Notes: generated by a model from the letters alone, not told the origin. Positions 43,861-52,185 are shown, counted from the stretch's first letter. The stretch is DNA of 64,000 nucleotides from Nitrospiraceae bacterium (GCA_013140715.1 JABFSG010000062.1:1-64000), one strand, 5' to 3'. Program-made: numbers and translations.

Positions 43861-44967
43861 ATGCCGGATACGCAATGGACGGATATTGGCAGTGTCGAAG
43901 CGCTGAAAAAGAAGTCCTTGCAGGAAGTCTCTTCCGGAAAGACGACCATCGCGCTGTCATACAAAGACGGCTCATTCGCTGCGATCTCTGGGGTCTGCAA
44001 TCATGTCGGTGGCCCGTTGGGTGAAGGTGCCCTCGACGGCGACTATGTTGTCTGTCCCTGGCACTACTGGAAGTTTCATCACAAGACCGGTCAAGGTGAG
44101 CCGGGGCACGAACAGGATCAGGTTCCAAGTTATGCGGTTAAAATCGAGAATGGCCAGCTTTACATCGACCTGTCGTCCGCCACGAAGCGGAAGAAGCAGC
44201 CGCATACACCTCATCCACTTGCACGCCCGGTGCTGCGCCAGGCAGGCCCGATCCGCGTCGTGGGCATCTCGACGACCGCGATGACCACGGACCATCCACG
44301 GTACAGTACCTCCGACGCGATGTTGGAGGTGGCGCTTCAGCATGCCCGAAGCACGCTGAAGCTGGAGACGCAATGCATTAAGCTTCGCGAGCTGAACTTT
44401 CGCTCGTGCGAGGGTTTCTATTCGAAATCCGCCCAGGCTTGCACCTGGCCCTGTTCGATCACGCAAATGGACCCGACGGACCAGCTCGATCGTGTGTATG
44501 AAGCCATCGTGCATTGGGCCGATGTCATTCTGATTTCAACCCCGATCCGCTGGGGCAATGCGAGTAGTCTCTATTACAAAATGGTCGAGCGGATGAACTG
44601 CATCCAAAATCAGGAAACCATCGCGAACAAACATTTGCTCAAGAACAAGGTGGCGGCGTTTATCGTTATGGGCGGGCAAGACAACGTCCAGGGAGTGGCC
44701 GGGCAGCTCATGACCTTTTTCTCCGAGGTCGGTTGTCAGTTCCCTCAATTCCCGTTCATTGCCCATTCGAGGGGCTGGAGCGCGGAGGACATGGAACGGA
44801 ATGTCAGCGAGGTACAGAATAGCCGGGCACTGCGTGAAGGAGCACAACAACTCGTGGCACGCGCTGCAGATATGGCAACCCTCATGGTCGGCGGTCAGAT
44901 TCCAGAACATTTGCTCGCTCGTGGCGGACGCAAGGCGCATCAGCTCGATAGCGAGCCGACCGGGTAG
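43861..44967 (+). CDS. Rieske ferredoxin fused to an NADPH-dependent FMN reductase domain
   Basis: 368 residues from the ATG at 43861 with a GAGGGA ribosome site. Residues ~1-110 are a Rieske domain with C46-x-H48 and C65-x2-H68 (CNHVGG and CPWHYWKF) holding a [2Fe-2S] cluster. Residues ~130-350 match flavodoxin-like NADPH:FMN reductases (VVGISTTAMTTDHPRYSTSD, then DVILISTPIRWGNASSLYYK). A linker rich in K, H and P joins them. A one-chain NADPH-flavin-iron-sulfur route is plausible; the final acceptor is not known. Confidence 0.85.
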   Translation: MPDTQWTDIGSVEALKKKSLQEVSSGKTTIALSYKDGSFAAISGVCNHVGGPLGEGALDGDYVVCPWHYWKFHHKTGQGEPGHEQDQVPSYAVKIENGQLYIDLSSATKRKKQPHTPHPLARPVLRQAGPIRVVGISTTAMTTDHPRYSTSDAMLEVALQHARSTLKLETQCIKLRELNFRSCEGFYSKSAQACTWPCSITQMDPTDQLDRVYEAIVHWADVILISTPIRWGNASSLYYKMVERMNCIQNQETIANKHLLKNKVAAFIVMGGQDNVQGVAGQLMTFFSEVGCQFPQFPFIAHSRGWSAEDMERNVSEVQNSRALREGAQQLVARAADMATLMVGGQIPEHLLARGGRKAHQLDSEPTG

Positions 44968-45055
44968 AGGCAGCAATTCAGTGAGGCCGCAATCCCAGTC
45001 GGCACCCGAGGCAGTACGAAATCTGTAGCCGAACTGTAGGCAAGGGAACTGGATC

Positions 45056-45463
45056 ATGTCGGGGCGAGACCGCGCACATCTGGACGATCTTTTCCGGGCG
45101 TTGCTTCGTCTGCACAAAGCCTTGCTGGACGACGAAAGAGTGTCGTATGAGCGTGTGCATGGACGTATCCCATCCAATGGCGCGTTTTTGCAGCTGGTGC
45201 TGGGGGATGGGTGGTTTGCCTGGCTGCGCCCACTGTCTCAATTCATGGCCACGCTCGATGAACTCGGAGAAAATGGCGAATCGCCAGACGGTCCGGATAT
45301 AGCCACCAGTATCGCATCGATCCGGACACTCCTGACCCCGACGGAAGAAGGAGAGGGGTTCGGCAGACAGTACCATAACGCGCTGCAACGAGGGCCCGAT
45401 GTGGTGTTGGCGCACGCGGCGATCAGAGCGTTGCTTTTGCAGCGGTCGTCCAACAAGGAGTGA
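45056..45463 (+). CDS. Hypothetical helical protein
   Basis: 135 residues. Mostly helical, with FRALLRLHKALLDDERVSYE near the start and DGWFAWLRPLSQFMATLDEL in the middle. No signal peptide or membrane helix, and no family that I can name. It lies between the Rieske fusion and the second VOC gene, six bases before the latter, so it is probably in the same operon. Confidence 0.7.
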   Translation: MSGRDRAHLDDLFRALLRLHKALLDDERVSYERVHGRIPSNGAFLQLVLGDGWFAWLRPLSQFMATLDELGENGESPDGPDIATSIASIRTLLTPTEEGEGFGRQYHNALQRGPDVVLAHAAIRALLLQRSSNKE

Positions 45464-45468
45464 TCCCC

Positions 45469-45915
45469 ATGAAAGCCCATTACCTCGGACACGTTGTTTT
45501 CTATGTGAGGAATCTGGAACAGTCGTTGGCTTTTTATCGCGACCTGCTCGGATTTCAGGAGGTGGGCAGAATTTTTAATGGGGCGGCTGCGGCGTTGACA
45601 TCCGGTCGTACCCACCATGAGTTACTATTGATCCAGGTTGGTGACGAGCCGGGGCCTCCAACCGGACGGCATCGCGGGCTCTATCACATCGGCATCAAGG
45701 TCGGCGACAGCCTAGAGGAGCTACGCGCAGCAAAAAGAGAACTGGAGCGTGCCGGTGTGACGATTGATGGCATGAGCGATCATACCGTCAGTCAAAGTCT
45801 TTACCTGCGCGATCCTGATGGGAACGAAGTGGAATTGTACGTGGACGCAGACGAGTCAGTATGGAAGAATAATCCGGCGGCCGTCGTGTCGCCCATCAAG
45901 CCGTTACAGTTGTAA
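45469..45915 (+). CDS. VOC-family (glyoxalase/dioxygenase-like) protein
   Basis: 148 residues from the ATG at 45469, eight bases after AAGGAG; a GTG at 45460 is less likely. YLGHVVFYVRNLEQSLAFYR gives the first metal His, LYHIGIKVGD the second, and DPDGNEVELYVD the glutamate, so unlike the VOC protein at 43022 a complete metal site is present. It could be a lyase, an extradiol dioxygenase or a fosfomycin-type enzyme; the context favours detoxification of an electrophile. Confidence 0.85.
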   Translation: MKAHYLGHVVFYVRNLEQSLAFYRDLLGFQEVGRIFNGAAAALTSGRTHHELLLIQVGDEPGPPTGRHRGLYHIGIKVGDSLEELRAAKRELERAGVTIDGMSDHTVSQSLYLRDPDGNEVELYVDADESVWKNNPAAVVSPIKPLQL

Positions 45916-45938
45916 CGTACATACAAGGAGGACCGTTC

Positions 45939-46175
45939 ATGGAAAAGCCACGTATTGCGGCCAAGCAGCCCGAAGTGCTCACGTTGGAACAGGGCACGTA
46001 CTATTGGTGTCAATGTGGCCGTTCGAGGGACCAACCGTTCTGTGACGGATCTCACCAAGGAACCGGGATCGAGCCGGTCGAATTTACAGTAGATGAAACG
46101 AAAGAAGTGGCCTTATGCATGTGCAAGCAGACGAAGACTCCGCCGTATTGCGACGGCACGCACAAGACGCTTTGA
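45939..46175 (+). CDS. Double CDGSH iron-sulfur protein
   Basis: 78 residues, with AAGGAGG before the ATG. Two CDGSH motifs are visible: C-Q-C-x9-CDGSH at ~24-39 and C-M-C-x9-CDGTH at ~60-75. Each binds a labile [2Fe-2S] cluster by three cysteines and one histidine. Bacterial double-CDGSH proteins are small electron carriers or redox sensors. Last gene of the redox run; no gene is seen in the following 170 bp. Confidence 0.9.
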   Translation: MEKPRIAAKQPEVLTLEQGTYYWCQCGRSRDQPFCDGSHQGTGIEPVEFTVDETKEVALCMCKQTKTPPYCDGTHKTL

Positions 46176-46345
46176 GTAAGGCATCGCTAGGTGAGCATAC
46201 GATGGCTTGCGTAGCGACTAATCTCTGCGCATCTCAGCGAGGCAGTAGCATGTTTATTTGTGCACTATTGCTTTGATAGGTCGAACGTTTGACATGAGCG
46301 AACCGCGATGGCGACACGCCGTCATGGGCATGCTCGAAGGAAGGG

Positions 46346-46852
46346 TTAGCGTTCTTTTCGTGGAAGTAGCCCGTAGACGATTGCCGCGAGGCCAAGAAGA
46401 GAGAGTGGAAGTATGTACAACAGGATGCCCAATTGAGGCTTGCTCCTGTCGATCACTGCTCGCTATGGATCGGCTGCATCGACGTAAGCCTGAACAGCGC
46501 TACCACGTGGGAATCGTGCCGCCACAGACTCGGCGGATACGAAGTCGCTCCATCCGTCGCCCATAAAGAAGTAGCGACTGCTTTCGTAGTTCACTCCAGC
46601 AACGCTGTAGCGGTACACAATACGCGGCAAGAAGGACTCACCATGCGTTGTGGACGTGCTGCCTCTTGATTCAACAGATGTTTCGATGACCGTTGCCTCG
46701 ACCGGCACGAAGGAAGAATACGCTTTCCACTGCCACGCGTAAGACCGGAGAGCGGCATACGCGAAGTAGACCGCAGCAGCCAGGATGAGAAGGCCAGCTG
46801 CGACAACTTCGTATCGACGCCTGGATGGGCGAACAGAGCGTGATGAGTTCAT
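46346..46852 (-). pseudogene. DUF3592 membrane protein interrupted by an in-frame TAG
   Basis: From the ATG at 46852 the frame encodes an N-terminal membrane helix (VVAAGLLILAAAVYFAYAAL) and the DUF3592 beta domain. It reaches AVQAYVDAADP and then meets TAG at 46465-46463. After that codon the same frame continues with RAVIDRSKPQLGILLYILPL and a second membrane helix, ending PRKER-stop at 46346. That second helix is expected in DUF3592 proteins. A single base change would restore a 168-residue gene. The substitution is either a true nonsense mutation or a sequencing error. Confidence 0.65.
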
Positions 46853-46990
46853 TGAGGCTGAGACTGCGAGCAAAAATTAAACTGATCCGCATGAGGGGCG
46901 GAGTCGCAGTATTCTTTCCGTAACAACACACCTTGGAATGTCTTGGAGCAGAACGAGGGAATTCAGAATCGCAGTTGGGGGTTGCTTCAA

Positions 46991-47485
46991 TCACACGGCA
47001 AGAAAATCAGAAGGTTCGTGTACGTTCTCTGATCGTGAAGCACGAAAATCCTGGCGCTTTCTTGGACTACGCAATTGTGAGGTTTGTATCGTATTGACCA
47101 TCCTGATTCGTTCTGCTGGAACCCACAATCGAGCCAACAAAAACTCTTTAAACGATATCTCATAGGGCTGAACAGCAATGGCATGTTGCATACAGAGCAT
47201 CCACGCGTCTCGCTCTTCAGTTCCAATTGGAAATTTCCTATGAAAATCAGGGAGGTTGACCGGGCCGTAATGATCGATATACAGCCGGGGGCCGCCGAGC
47301 ACTCCGCACAGAAAGTACGTGAGTTTTTTCCTCGCCTCGGTCAAATCTTCGGGATGCATTTTCCTGATCACACAGGCCTCCGGAAAGGTATCCATGTTCG
47401 AGTAGAACGCATCGACGAGACTCGTAACCCCTGCAAGTTCTCCAGCGGCATGATATGGGCTCATGTCATTACCGTATCCGTTCAT
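46991..47485 (-). CDS. Group II truncated haemoglobin
   Basis: 164 residues. A 2-on-2 globin: VTSLVDAFYSNMD, VIRKMHPEDLTEARKKLTYF, GVLGGPRLYIDHYG, the proximal histidine in DFHRKFPIG and the group-II tryptophan in ERDAWMLCMQ. Binds haem and O2 or NO, probably for NO detoxification. The ~35 residues after the globin core (MVNTIQTSQLRSPRKRQDF onward) are extra and unlike the family, so the 3' end may have been altered. Confidence 0.82.
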   Translation of the reverse strand: MNGYGNDMSPYHAAGELAGVTSLVDAFYSNMDTFPEACVIRKMHPEDLTEARKKLTYFLCGVLGGPRLYIDHYGPVNLPDFHRKFPIGTEERDAWMLCMQHAIAVQPYEISFKEFLLARLWVPAERIRMVNTIQTSQLRSPRKRQDFRASRSENVHEPSDFLAV

Positions 47486-47555
47486 GTGTAGATAAATCCT
47501 GCGCGAGCTTGCTGAGAAAACTATGGTGTATTGATGCTATGTGGGGTCGAACGCG

Positions 47556-47879
47556 CTAAGCGGCGGCGCGCTTGCGCGCTGTCCGGCTTGATCGTGCAGG
47601 GATACGCCTTTGCGTCTCGACGAGACGACCCGACACAAACTTGTGGAGTACGCTCGCCATAAGAGTCTGGTAAGGAACACCCTCTTCGGCGGCCTTGGCT
47701 TGCAACCCCTCAAGGTCTCTGGACGAGATTCTGATGTTGACCCGCTTGTCTTTGAGCAAGGTGGCTTCCGCAGCGGCCCGGAACCGCGCAATCTCGCCCT
47801 TCTGATTCCGAACCGGCTTCCATTCTCCGCGCTCGAACGAAGCAAGAATTTCTTCCTCCAACAACCGTTCGCTGTTCAT
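47556..47879 (-). CDS. brnA: BrnA-like antitoxin
   Basis: 107 residues. RVNIRISSRDLEGLQAKAAEEGVPYQTLMASVLHKFV is a ribbon-helix-helix with the BrnA-type G-x-P-Y-Q-T-L segment. It starts one base after the toxin stop, so the pair is coupled. It should neutralise the BrnT toxin and repress the shared promoter. The tail is very basic (RRIPARSSRTARKRAAA). Confidence 0.83.
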   Translation of the reverse strand: MNSERLLEEEILASFERGEWKPVRNQKGEIARFRAAAEATLLKDKRVNIRISSRDLEGLQAKAAEEGVPYQTLMASVLHKFVSGRLVETQRRIPARSSRTARKRAAA

Positions 47880-47880
47880 A

Positions 47881-48159
47881 TCAGTTGCCTCCCGATAAGA
47901 AATCCCGAGTTGCCTTGCGGCTTGGCATGATGCTCTTCAAGAAAATCTCCTGCTCGTTTTCCACATAAGGAACCAGATAGGCGTAATCGCGTATCCGCAC
48001 AACAAGCATCTTTTGGTGTCCGTACTTTGCTCGGTTCGGGTGGTCCATGATCCTGAGAAGTCCGCCCTGTGAGATTGCAGATAGAACTTCTTCGAAAGAC
48101 ACGCCGCGTTCCAATTTGAGCGAAAGACTCTTGTCGGCGTTCCATCGGATGGGCTTCAC
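47881..48159 (-). CDS. brnT: BrnT-family toxin
   Basis: 92 residues. Small RelE-like RNase: IRWNADKSLSLKLERGVSFEEV at the start, then HQKMLVVRIRDYAYLVPYVE and FLKSIMPSRKATRDF, typical of BrnT/DUF4258-like toxins. The usual K-x-x-x-N-x-x-K-H-G start is altered (N-A-D-K-S-L-S-L-K-L-E-R-G). Located directly before the antitoxin gene, the common BrnTA order. Confidence 0.8.
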   Translation of the reverse strand: MKPIRWNADKSLSLKLERGVSFEEVLSAISQGGLLRIMDHPNRAKYGHQKMLVVRIRDYAYLVPYVENEQEIFLKSIMPSRKATRDFLSGGN

Positions 48160-48192
48160 AACCGCAATATTACACCTGTGTGCCTTATGTAC

Positions 48193-48426
48193 TCAAGATG
48201 TATAGCTATAATTAGGCTGCTCCGCCTCACGGGAGAGGCCAGATGCCTTAGTAATCTCGCTCATGCCGCGAGCGCGGGCGATGTCGCCCAACGCAAAAGC
48301 CAGCAAAGCCGGATCATTTGCCTCAAGAACATCGGTCAGATAAGTCGCAATCGCCGCTTCGCTACCAAGATAGGGCGCGGTATCAAATTCAGGCAGGTCA
48401 GCCACCTTGATACGTTTCATAGTCAT
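48193..48426 (-). pseudogene. Truncated addiction-module antidote (HigA-like)
   Basis: 77 residues. EAAIATYLTDVLEANDPALLAFALGDIARARGMSEITKASGLSRE in outline is the N-terminal half of the 'probable addiction module antidote' family, including the first helix of its helix-turn-helix. After GLSRE the family normally continues with the recognition helix and ~30 more residues. Here it ends EQPNYSYTS-stop. No RelE-type toxin is beside it. A clipped, orphan antitoxin. Confidence 0.6.
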
Positions 48427-48519
48427 CTCTTATTGGTGCGGACGGCTGCTCGAATCACGCGTCAAAAAAACCGGAAGGTCCGCGTAAGCTTTCCTCAAGC
48501 AGGTGGTTAGCGGTCAATA

Positions 48520-49257
48520 TTAGCAAGACAGCCATATTTTAATAAAATCCAGCGATTGCGGTTTTGATTGGCACGCAGATAGAACGTGAAAGTAGAAGAA
48601 TCCCAAAGCGGAGTACATACCCATTTCCGGATCATGGGTAGGGAGCCATTCGGGGCGTAAGCTTTTTTTCTTATCGCGTGGCCTCACCCAAACGCTGTGG
48701 CCAGCGTCGAGTGCAACGAGCGTAGTATCCTCGGCGCGAGTATCATGCAGAAAAGACAAGCACCGTTGCGGAGTGCTCTTCAGCTTGAAGCCAAAGAGAA
48801 AGAAAGCTGGGCCTTCGCTGTCTCGCTTTCGAGAGGCACTATTGGCTTGGGCCTCTTTTGCCAGCGCACGAATCGCTCCGAATTTGGTCCGTGCATCTTC
48901 TAATGCTGCCGTATCAATGATCGAACGTACTTCAATGATTGCGAACACGCCTTCAATCGGAATTTGCTGGACAGACTTATCTTTTCCGAAGATCGGCGTA
49001 CGCATGCGGTCGTAAACGACGAGGTCACATTGTGGTGAAATGCCTTCAGTATTGAAGGAGAATACCTCGCCCGTTCCCACGCCGTAAGCCTCAGGAAGAT
49101 TCTCTTTCAGAAATCGCGCAACTCCAGATTCGCGGCTTCGCCCACGTTCTCCTTTGTGCCTGATCGTCGACGATACGTCGTATGTGGCTTGGAGCTGCTG
49201 TTGAAAGCCAGCGAGAATCTTTGCGTGAATCACTTGATGCCTACTTTGAGATCGCAA
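48520..49257 (-). CDS. DUF6602-like protein (possible nuclease-fold)
   Basis: 245 residues from a TTG at 49257; a GTG at 49233 is an alternative. RHKGERGRSRESGVARFLKENLP, then QCDLVVYDRMRTPIFG and GVFAIIEVRSIID, match the DUF6602 pattern, in which the D of CDLVVYD and the E of IIEVR would be nuclease-fold residues (E-V-K is E-V-R here). Such proteins often sit in defence islands, as here beside toxin-antitoxin genes. Activity is not established. Confidence 0.6.
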   Translation of the reverse strand: MRSQSRHQVIHAKILAGFQQQLQATYDVSSTIRHKGERGRSRESGVARFLKENLPEAYGVGTGEVFSFNTEGISPQCDLVVYDRMRTPIFGKDKSVQQIPIEGVFAIIEVRSIIDTAALEDARTKFGAIRALAKEAQANSASRKRDSEGPAFFLFGFKLKSTPQRCLSFLHDTRAEDTTLVALDAGHSVWVRPRDKKKSLRPEWLPTHDPEMGMYSALGFFYFHVLSACQSKPQSLDFIKIWLSC

Positions 49258-49450
49258 ACTATTAAGTGAGCTGCAACGAGGCTTCTAAGGCTAACGGTCT
49301 ATTGCTAAGAGCCTCTTAATGCAGGATGAGCCAAAGCTGCTAATACTATCGGCACTTGTGGAAATCGTGTCAAGCGCGACTTGGTGAGAAAATCAGTTTG
49401 TGCTCAAAACTCAGCGCGACCTCACGAATGGTTATGGACAAGAACGGCCC

Positions 49451-49565
49451 GCAGGATGCTCAAAATGGCCGTCCAGCGCGGCCGCAGCGAGGGTGTACCC
49501 TCAGGGTACGTTGAGCCTCTGAGCGATGTGAGAACAAAGCTGGCGGTCATTTTCAGCATCCTTGC
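49451..49565. repeat. Dyad repeat family, copy 3
   Basis: Outer arms GCAGGATGCTCAAAATGGCC and TCATTTTCAGCATCCTTGC are inverted copies; the inner dyad is GTACCCTCAGGGTAC. It is about 11 bp shorter than copy 2 because the segment between the left arm and the inner dyad is reduced. It ends 43 bp before the sigma-54 activator gene. The remainder of 49258-49608 holds no gene. Confidence 0.85.
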
Positions 49566-49608
49566 ACCCTCTTGAGGCGTTACTGACCAATAGTCCATAC
49601 TGCCCCCC

Positions 49609-51684
49609 ATGGATACGTACCCTACATCTCCCTGCGAGACGCTGGCTGAGCGGTACCAAGCTCTGCTGGAGGTTGCGCAGGCGATCTCCACACACCGCGA
49701 CCTCGACGAACTTTTTCGAGGTCTCGCCCAGCGCCTTCCTCGGGTCGTCCATGTCAACTTTGTCGCCCTGTCCTTACACAATCCTGTCCGAAACACGATG
49801 CGGTTGCACGCCATTCAGGCGAATGTGCTGGTCGATCTCGTGGGCGGCCATGAAGGGCCGGTCGAAGAGAGTCCCGCGGGATTGGTCTGGCAGACGCAGG
49901 AACCCGTCATCGTGCCGAATCTTGCCGCAGAACGTCGTTGGCCGAAGGTCACTGAACGCATGAGCGAAGACGGCGTGAACTCGTTTTGCTTCGTTCCCCT
50001 GACCACGTCGGTGCGGCGGCTGGGTGCCATGGGGTTTTTGAGTTTACAGAAAGAGGCCTATGGTGAAGCGGACATGGAATTTCTCCAGCAAGTAGGTAAA
50101 CAGGTCGCAGTTGCAGTGGACAATGTTCTTAATTTCGCCGGAACGGAGGTCGCGCAGCAGTCCTTGGCTCGTGAGCGAGATCGACTCAGCTTGGTACTGG
50201 AAATCAACAACGCCGTCGTGTCGCACCTCGAATTGAGAGGACTCTTGAAAGCGATCTCTGCCTGCCTCGGTCGTGTCATCCCGCACGATTTCGCGTCGTT
50301 TTGTCTCTATGATCCTGAGATACACCAGTTGCGGGCCCATGCGCTCGACTTCCCCGGCAATCAAGTCTTTGTCGAGTCGGGAGATCCCATTCCGTTGGAA
50401 GGAACCCCTGAAGGGTTGGCATTTACGACTCAGCAGACCGTTCATGTCAGACGTCTCAACCTCACGGAGTTTCCTGCGGAAATCATGAAACGGGCAGAGG
50501 CCGAAGGCCTGAAATCGGGATGCGCGGTTCCCCTGATCTTGCACGGGCGAGCACTAGGCACGCTGAGCGTCGTCAGCATGCAGGAGGACGCGTTTACCGA
50601 CGACGATGCGAAATTGTTCAGCCGGATTGGCGCCCAGGTCGCGCTCGCCGCTGCGAATTTGATGGCCTATCAGGAAATTTCATCGCTGAGGGACAAGCTC
50701 GCAAAGGAAAAGCTGTACCTGCAGGAGGAGATCCAGACGGCGTACAACTTCGAGGAAATCATCGGGGACAGCCGCGCTCTCAAGCTGGTGCTCAAAGAGG
50801 TCAAAACCGTGGCGGCGACCGATTCGACGGTCCTGATCTTGGGCGAAACAGGGAGCGGGAAGGAACTCGTTGCCCGGGCGCTCCACAACGGCAACAATAG
50901 GCGGGAGCGAACCTTCGTGAAGCTCAATTGCGCCGCGATTCCAACGGGGCTGTTGGAAAGCGAACTCTTCGGACATGAAAAAGGCGCATTCACCGGTGCG
51001 ATCGCCACCAAGATCGGCCGATTCGAATTGGCTGATCGCGGGACGCTCTTCCTCGACGAAGTGGGAGAAATTCCACTGGAGTTACAAGTGAAGTTGCTCC
51101 GTGTCCTCCAGGAGCAGGAGTTCGAACGATTGGGGAGTACCAGGACGATTCGTGTCAATGTTCGCATACTTGCCGCAACCAATCGCGATCTTGATCACAT
51201 GGTGGAGGAGCAGAAGTTTCGCAGCGACCTCTATTACCGGCTCAAGGTCTTTCCGATCACGGTGCCCCCTCTGCGTGAGCGCCCGGAAGATATTCCCTCG
51301 CTCGTCCGGCACTTTGCTCAGAAATTCGCCCTACGGATGAAGAAACGCATCGAGACGATCCCGTCGGAGGCCATGAAAGCGCTCCAAGCCTATCACTGGC
51401 CCGGTAACGTGCGAGAGCTGGAGAACTTCATCGAGCGAGCGGTGATCCTGACCCAAGGACCGGATCTGGTTGTGTCGCTCGCAGAATTGAAGCGGACACC
51501 GGGTCATTTAACGAACTCCGGGACTACGACGCTTGAACAAGCCGAACGCGAACACATTCTTAAGGCCCTTCGCGAGTCGGAATGGGTCATCGGTGGCGCT
51601 GTCGGGGCTGCTGCCAGGCTCGGGATGAAACGTACGACCCTCCAATCCAAAATGCAGAAGCTCAACATTTCACGTCCACAGTAA
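49609..51684 (+). CDS. Sigma-54-dependent transcriptional activator (GAF-GAF-AAA+-Fis HTH)
   Basis: 691 residues. Two GAF sensor domains (about 15-170 and 190-350) precede an AAA+ domain with Walker A GETGSGKE (from residue 412), GAFTGA (from 459, contacts sigma-54) and GTLFLDEVGE (Walker B). The C-terminal Fis-type helix-turn-helix (about 640-690) ends the chain. It is an FhlA-like regulator that senses a small molecule through GAF. No obvious -24/-12 promoter stands in front of the neighbours, so its targets are unclear. A broken relative lies at 25947. Confidence 0.93.
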   Translation: MDTYPTSPCETLAERYQALLEVAQAISTHRDLDELFRGLAQRLPRVVHVNFVALSLHNPVRNTMRLHAIQANVLVDLVGGHEGPVEESPAGLVWQTQEPVIVPNLAAERRWPKVTERMSEDGVNSFCFVPLTTSVRRLGAMGFLSLQKEAYGEADMEFLQQVGKQVAVAVDNVLNFAGTEVAQQSLARERDRLSLVLEINNAVVSHLELRGLLKAISACLGRVIPHDFASFCLYDPEIHQLRAHALDFPGNQVFVESGDPIPLEGTPEGLAFTTQQTVHVRRLNLTEFPAEIMKRAEAEGLKSGCAVPLILHGRALGTLSVVSMQEDAFTDDDAKLFSRIGAQVALAAANLMAYQEISSLRDKLAKEKLYLQEEIQTAYNFEEIIGDSRALKLVLKEVKTVAATDSTVLILGETGSGKELVARALHNGNNRRERTFVKLNCAAIPTGLLESELFGHEKGAFTGAIATKIGRFELADRGTLFLDEVGEIPLELQVKLLRVLQEQEFERLGSTRTIRVNVRILAATNRDLDHMVEEQKFRSDLYYRLKVFPITVPPLRERPEDIPSLVRHFAQKFALRMKKRIETIPSEAMKALQAYHWPGNVRELENFIERAVILTQGPDLVVSLAELKRTPGHLTNSGTTTLEQAEREHILKALRESEWVIGGAVGAAARLGMKRTTLQSKMQKLNISRPQ

Positions 51685-51705
51685 CCGCGCCGATCATCCG
51701 GCATC

Positions 51706-51735
51706 TGCCGGGATATCGGCAGATCGTTCTCGGCA
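51706..51735 (+). repeat. 30-bp hairpin-bearing repeat, copy 1
   Basis: TGCCGGGATATCGGCAGATC plus the next ten bases match 59101-59130 at 28 of 30 positions. The left 18 bases (51705-51722) form a CTGCCG/CGGCAG stem with a GGATAT loop. Located 21 bp after the sigma-54 activator stop. Confidence 0.65.
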
Positions 51736-51903
51736 CCCCTCTTTTTTCGCGACAGACATTCCCGGACAGAACCGCTCAATCCCCTCTAATGTCAATGACA
51801 TCGATGATCCAAGTCTGGCGAGAGCCTGCTGGAACGCGAGTTGCCATTAGACCTCGTTAGAAATGGCGTGAGGTAAATCGGTGGTTCGCTGAGGGAGGCA
51901 ACG

Positions 51904-52185
51904 ATGGGAACGGCGCTGGCGGTGCCACAACAGCTATTAAATGAGGCTACGACTCGAAGTTGGGCAAGAATCCACAGCGAGGATCGTTGTCCGCGCTGCA
52001 GCGGACTCATGGTCGCTGAGTGGTACGAGGATCTATCGGACTATACCGCTCAGCGCTGCGTGCAATGTGGCGAGATTGTCGATCCGGTGATTCTGCGCAA
52101 CCGAGGAGCACAGCAAAGAAACGGAGATCGGTTTCTTCTCCCCGTCGAGGTGGACGCCGCAAATTCTCGCAGCGTCTCCCGCTGA
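51904..52185 (+). CDS. Small zinc-ribbon protein (paralogue of the 24578 gene)
   Basis: 93 residues with GAGGGAGG before the ATG. EDRCPRCSGLMVAEWYEDL followed by AQRCVQCGEIVDPVILRN gives two CxxC pairs. The second block is nearly the same as in the protein at 24578 (RCVQCGHCVDPVILRN). The N-terminal helical part differs. Located after the sigma-54 activator. Function not known. Confidence 0.68.
   Translation: MGTALAVPQQLLNEATTRSWARIHSEDRCPRCSGLMVAEWYEDLSDYTAQRCVQCGEIVDPVILRNRGAQQRNGDRFLLPVEVDAANSRSVSR

Noticed and set aside
46463-46465. TAG as a recoded pyrrolysine codon
   Set aside because: No sign of pyrrolysine genes here and the family has no catalytic residue at this place; a nonsense change is simpler.
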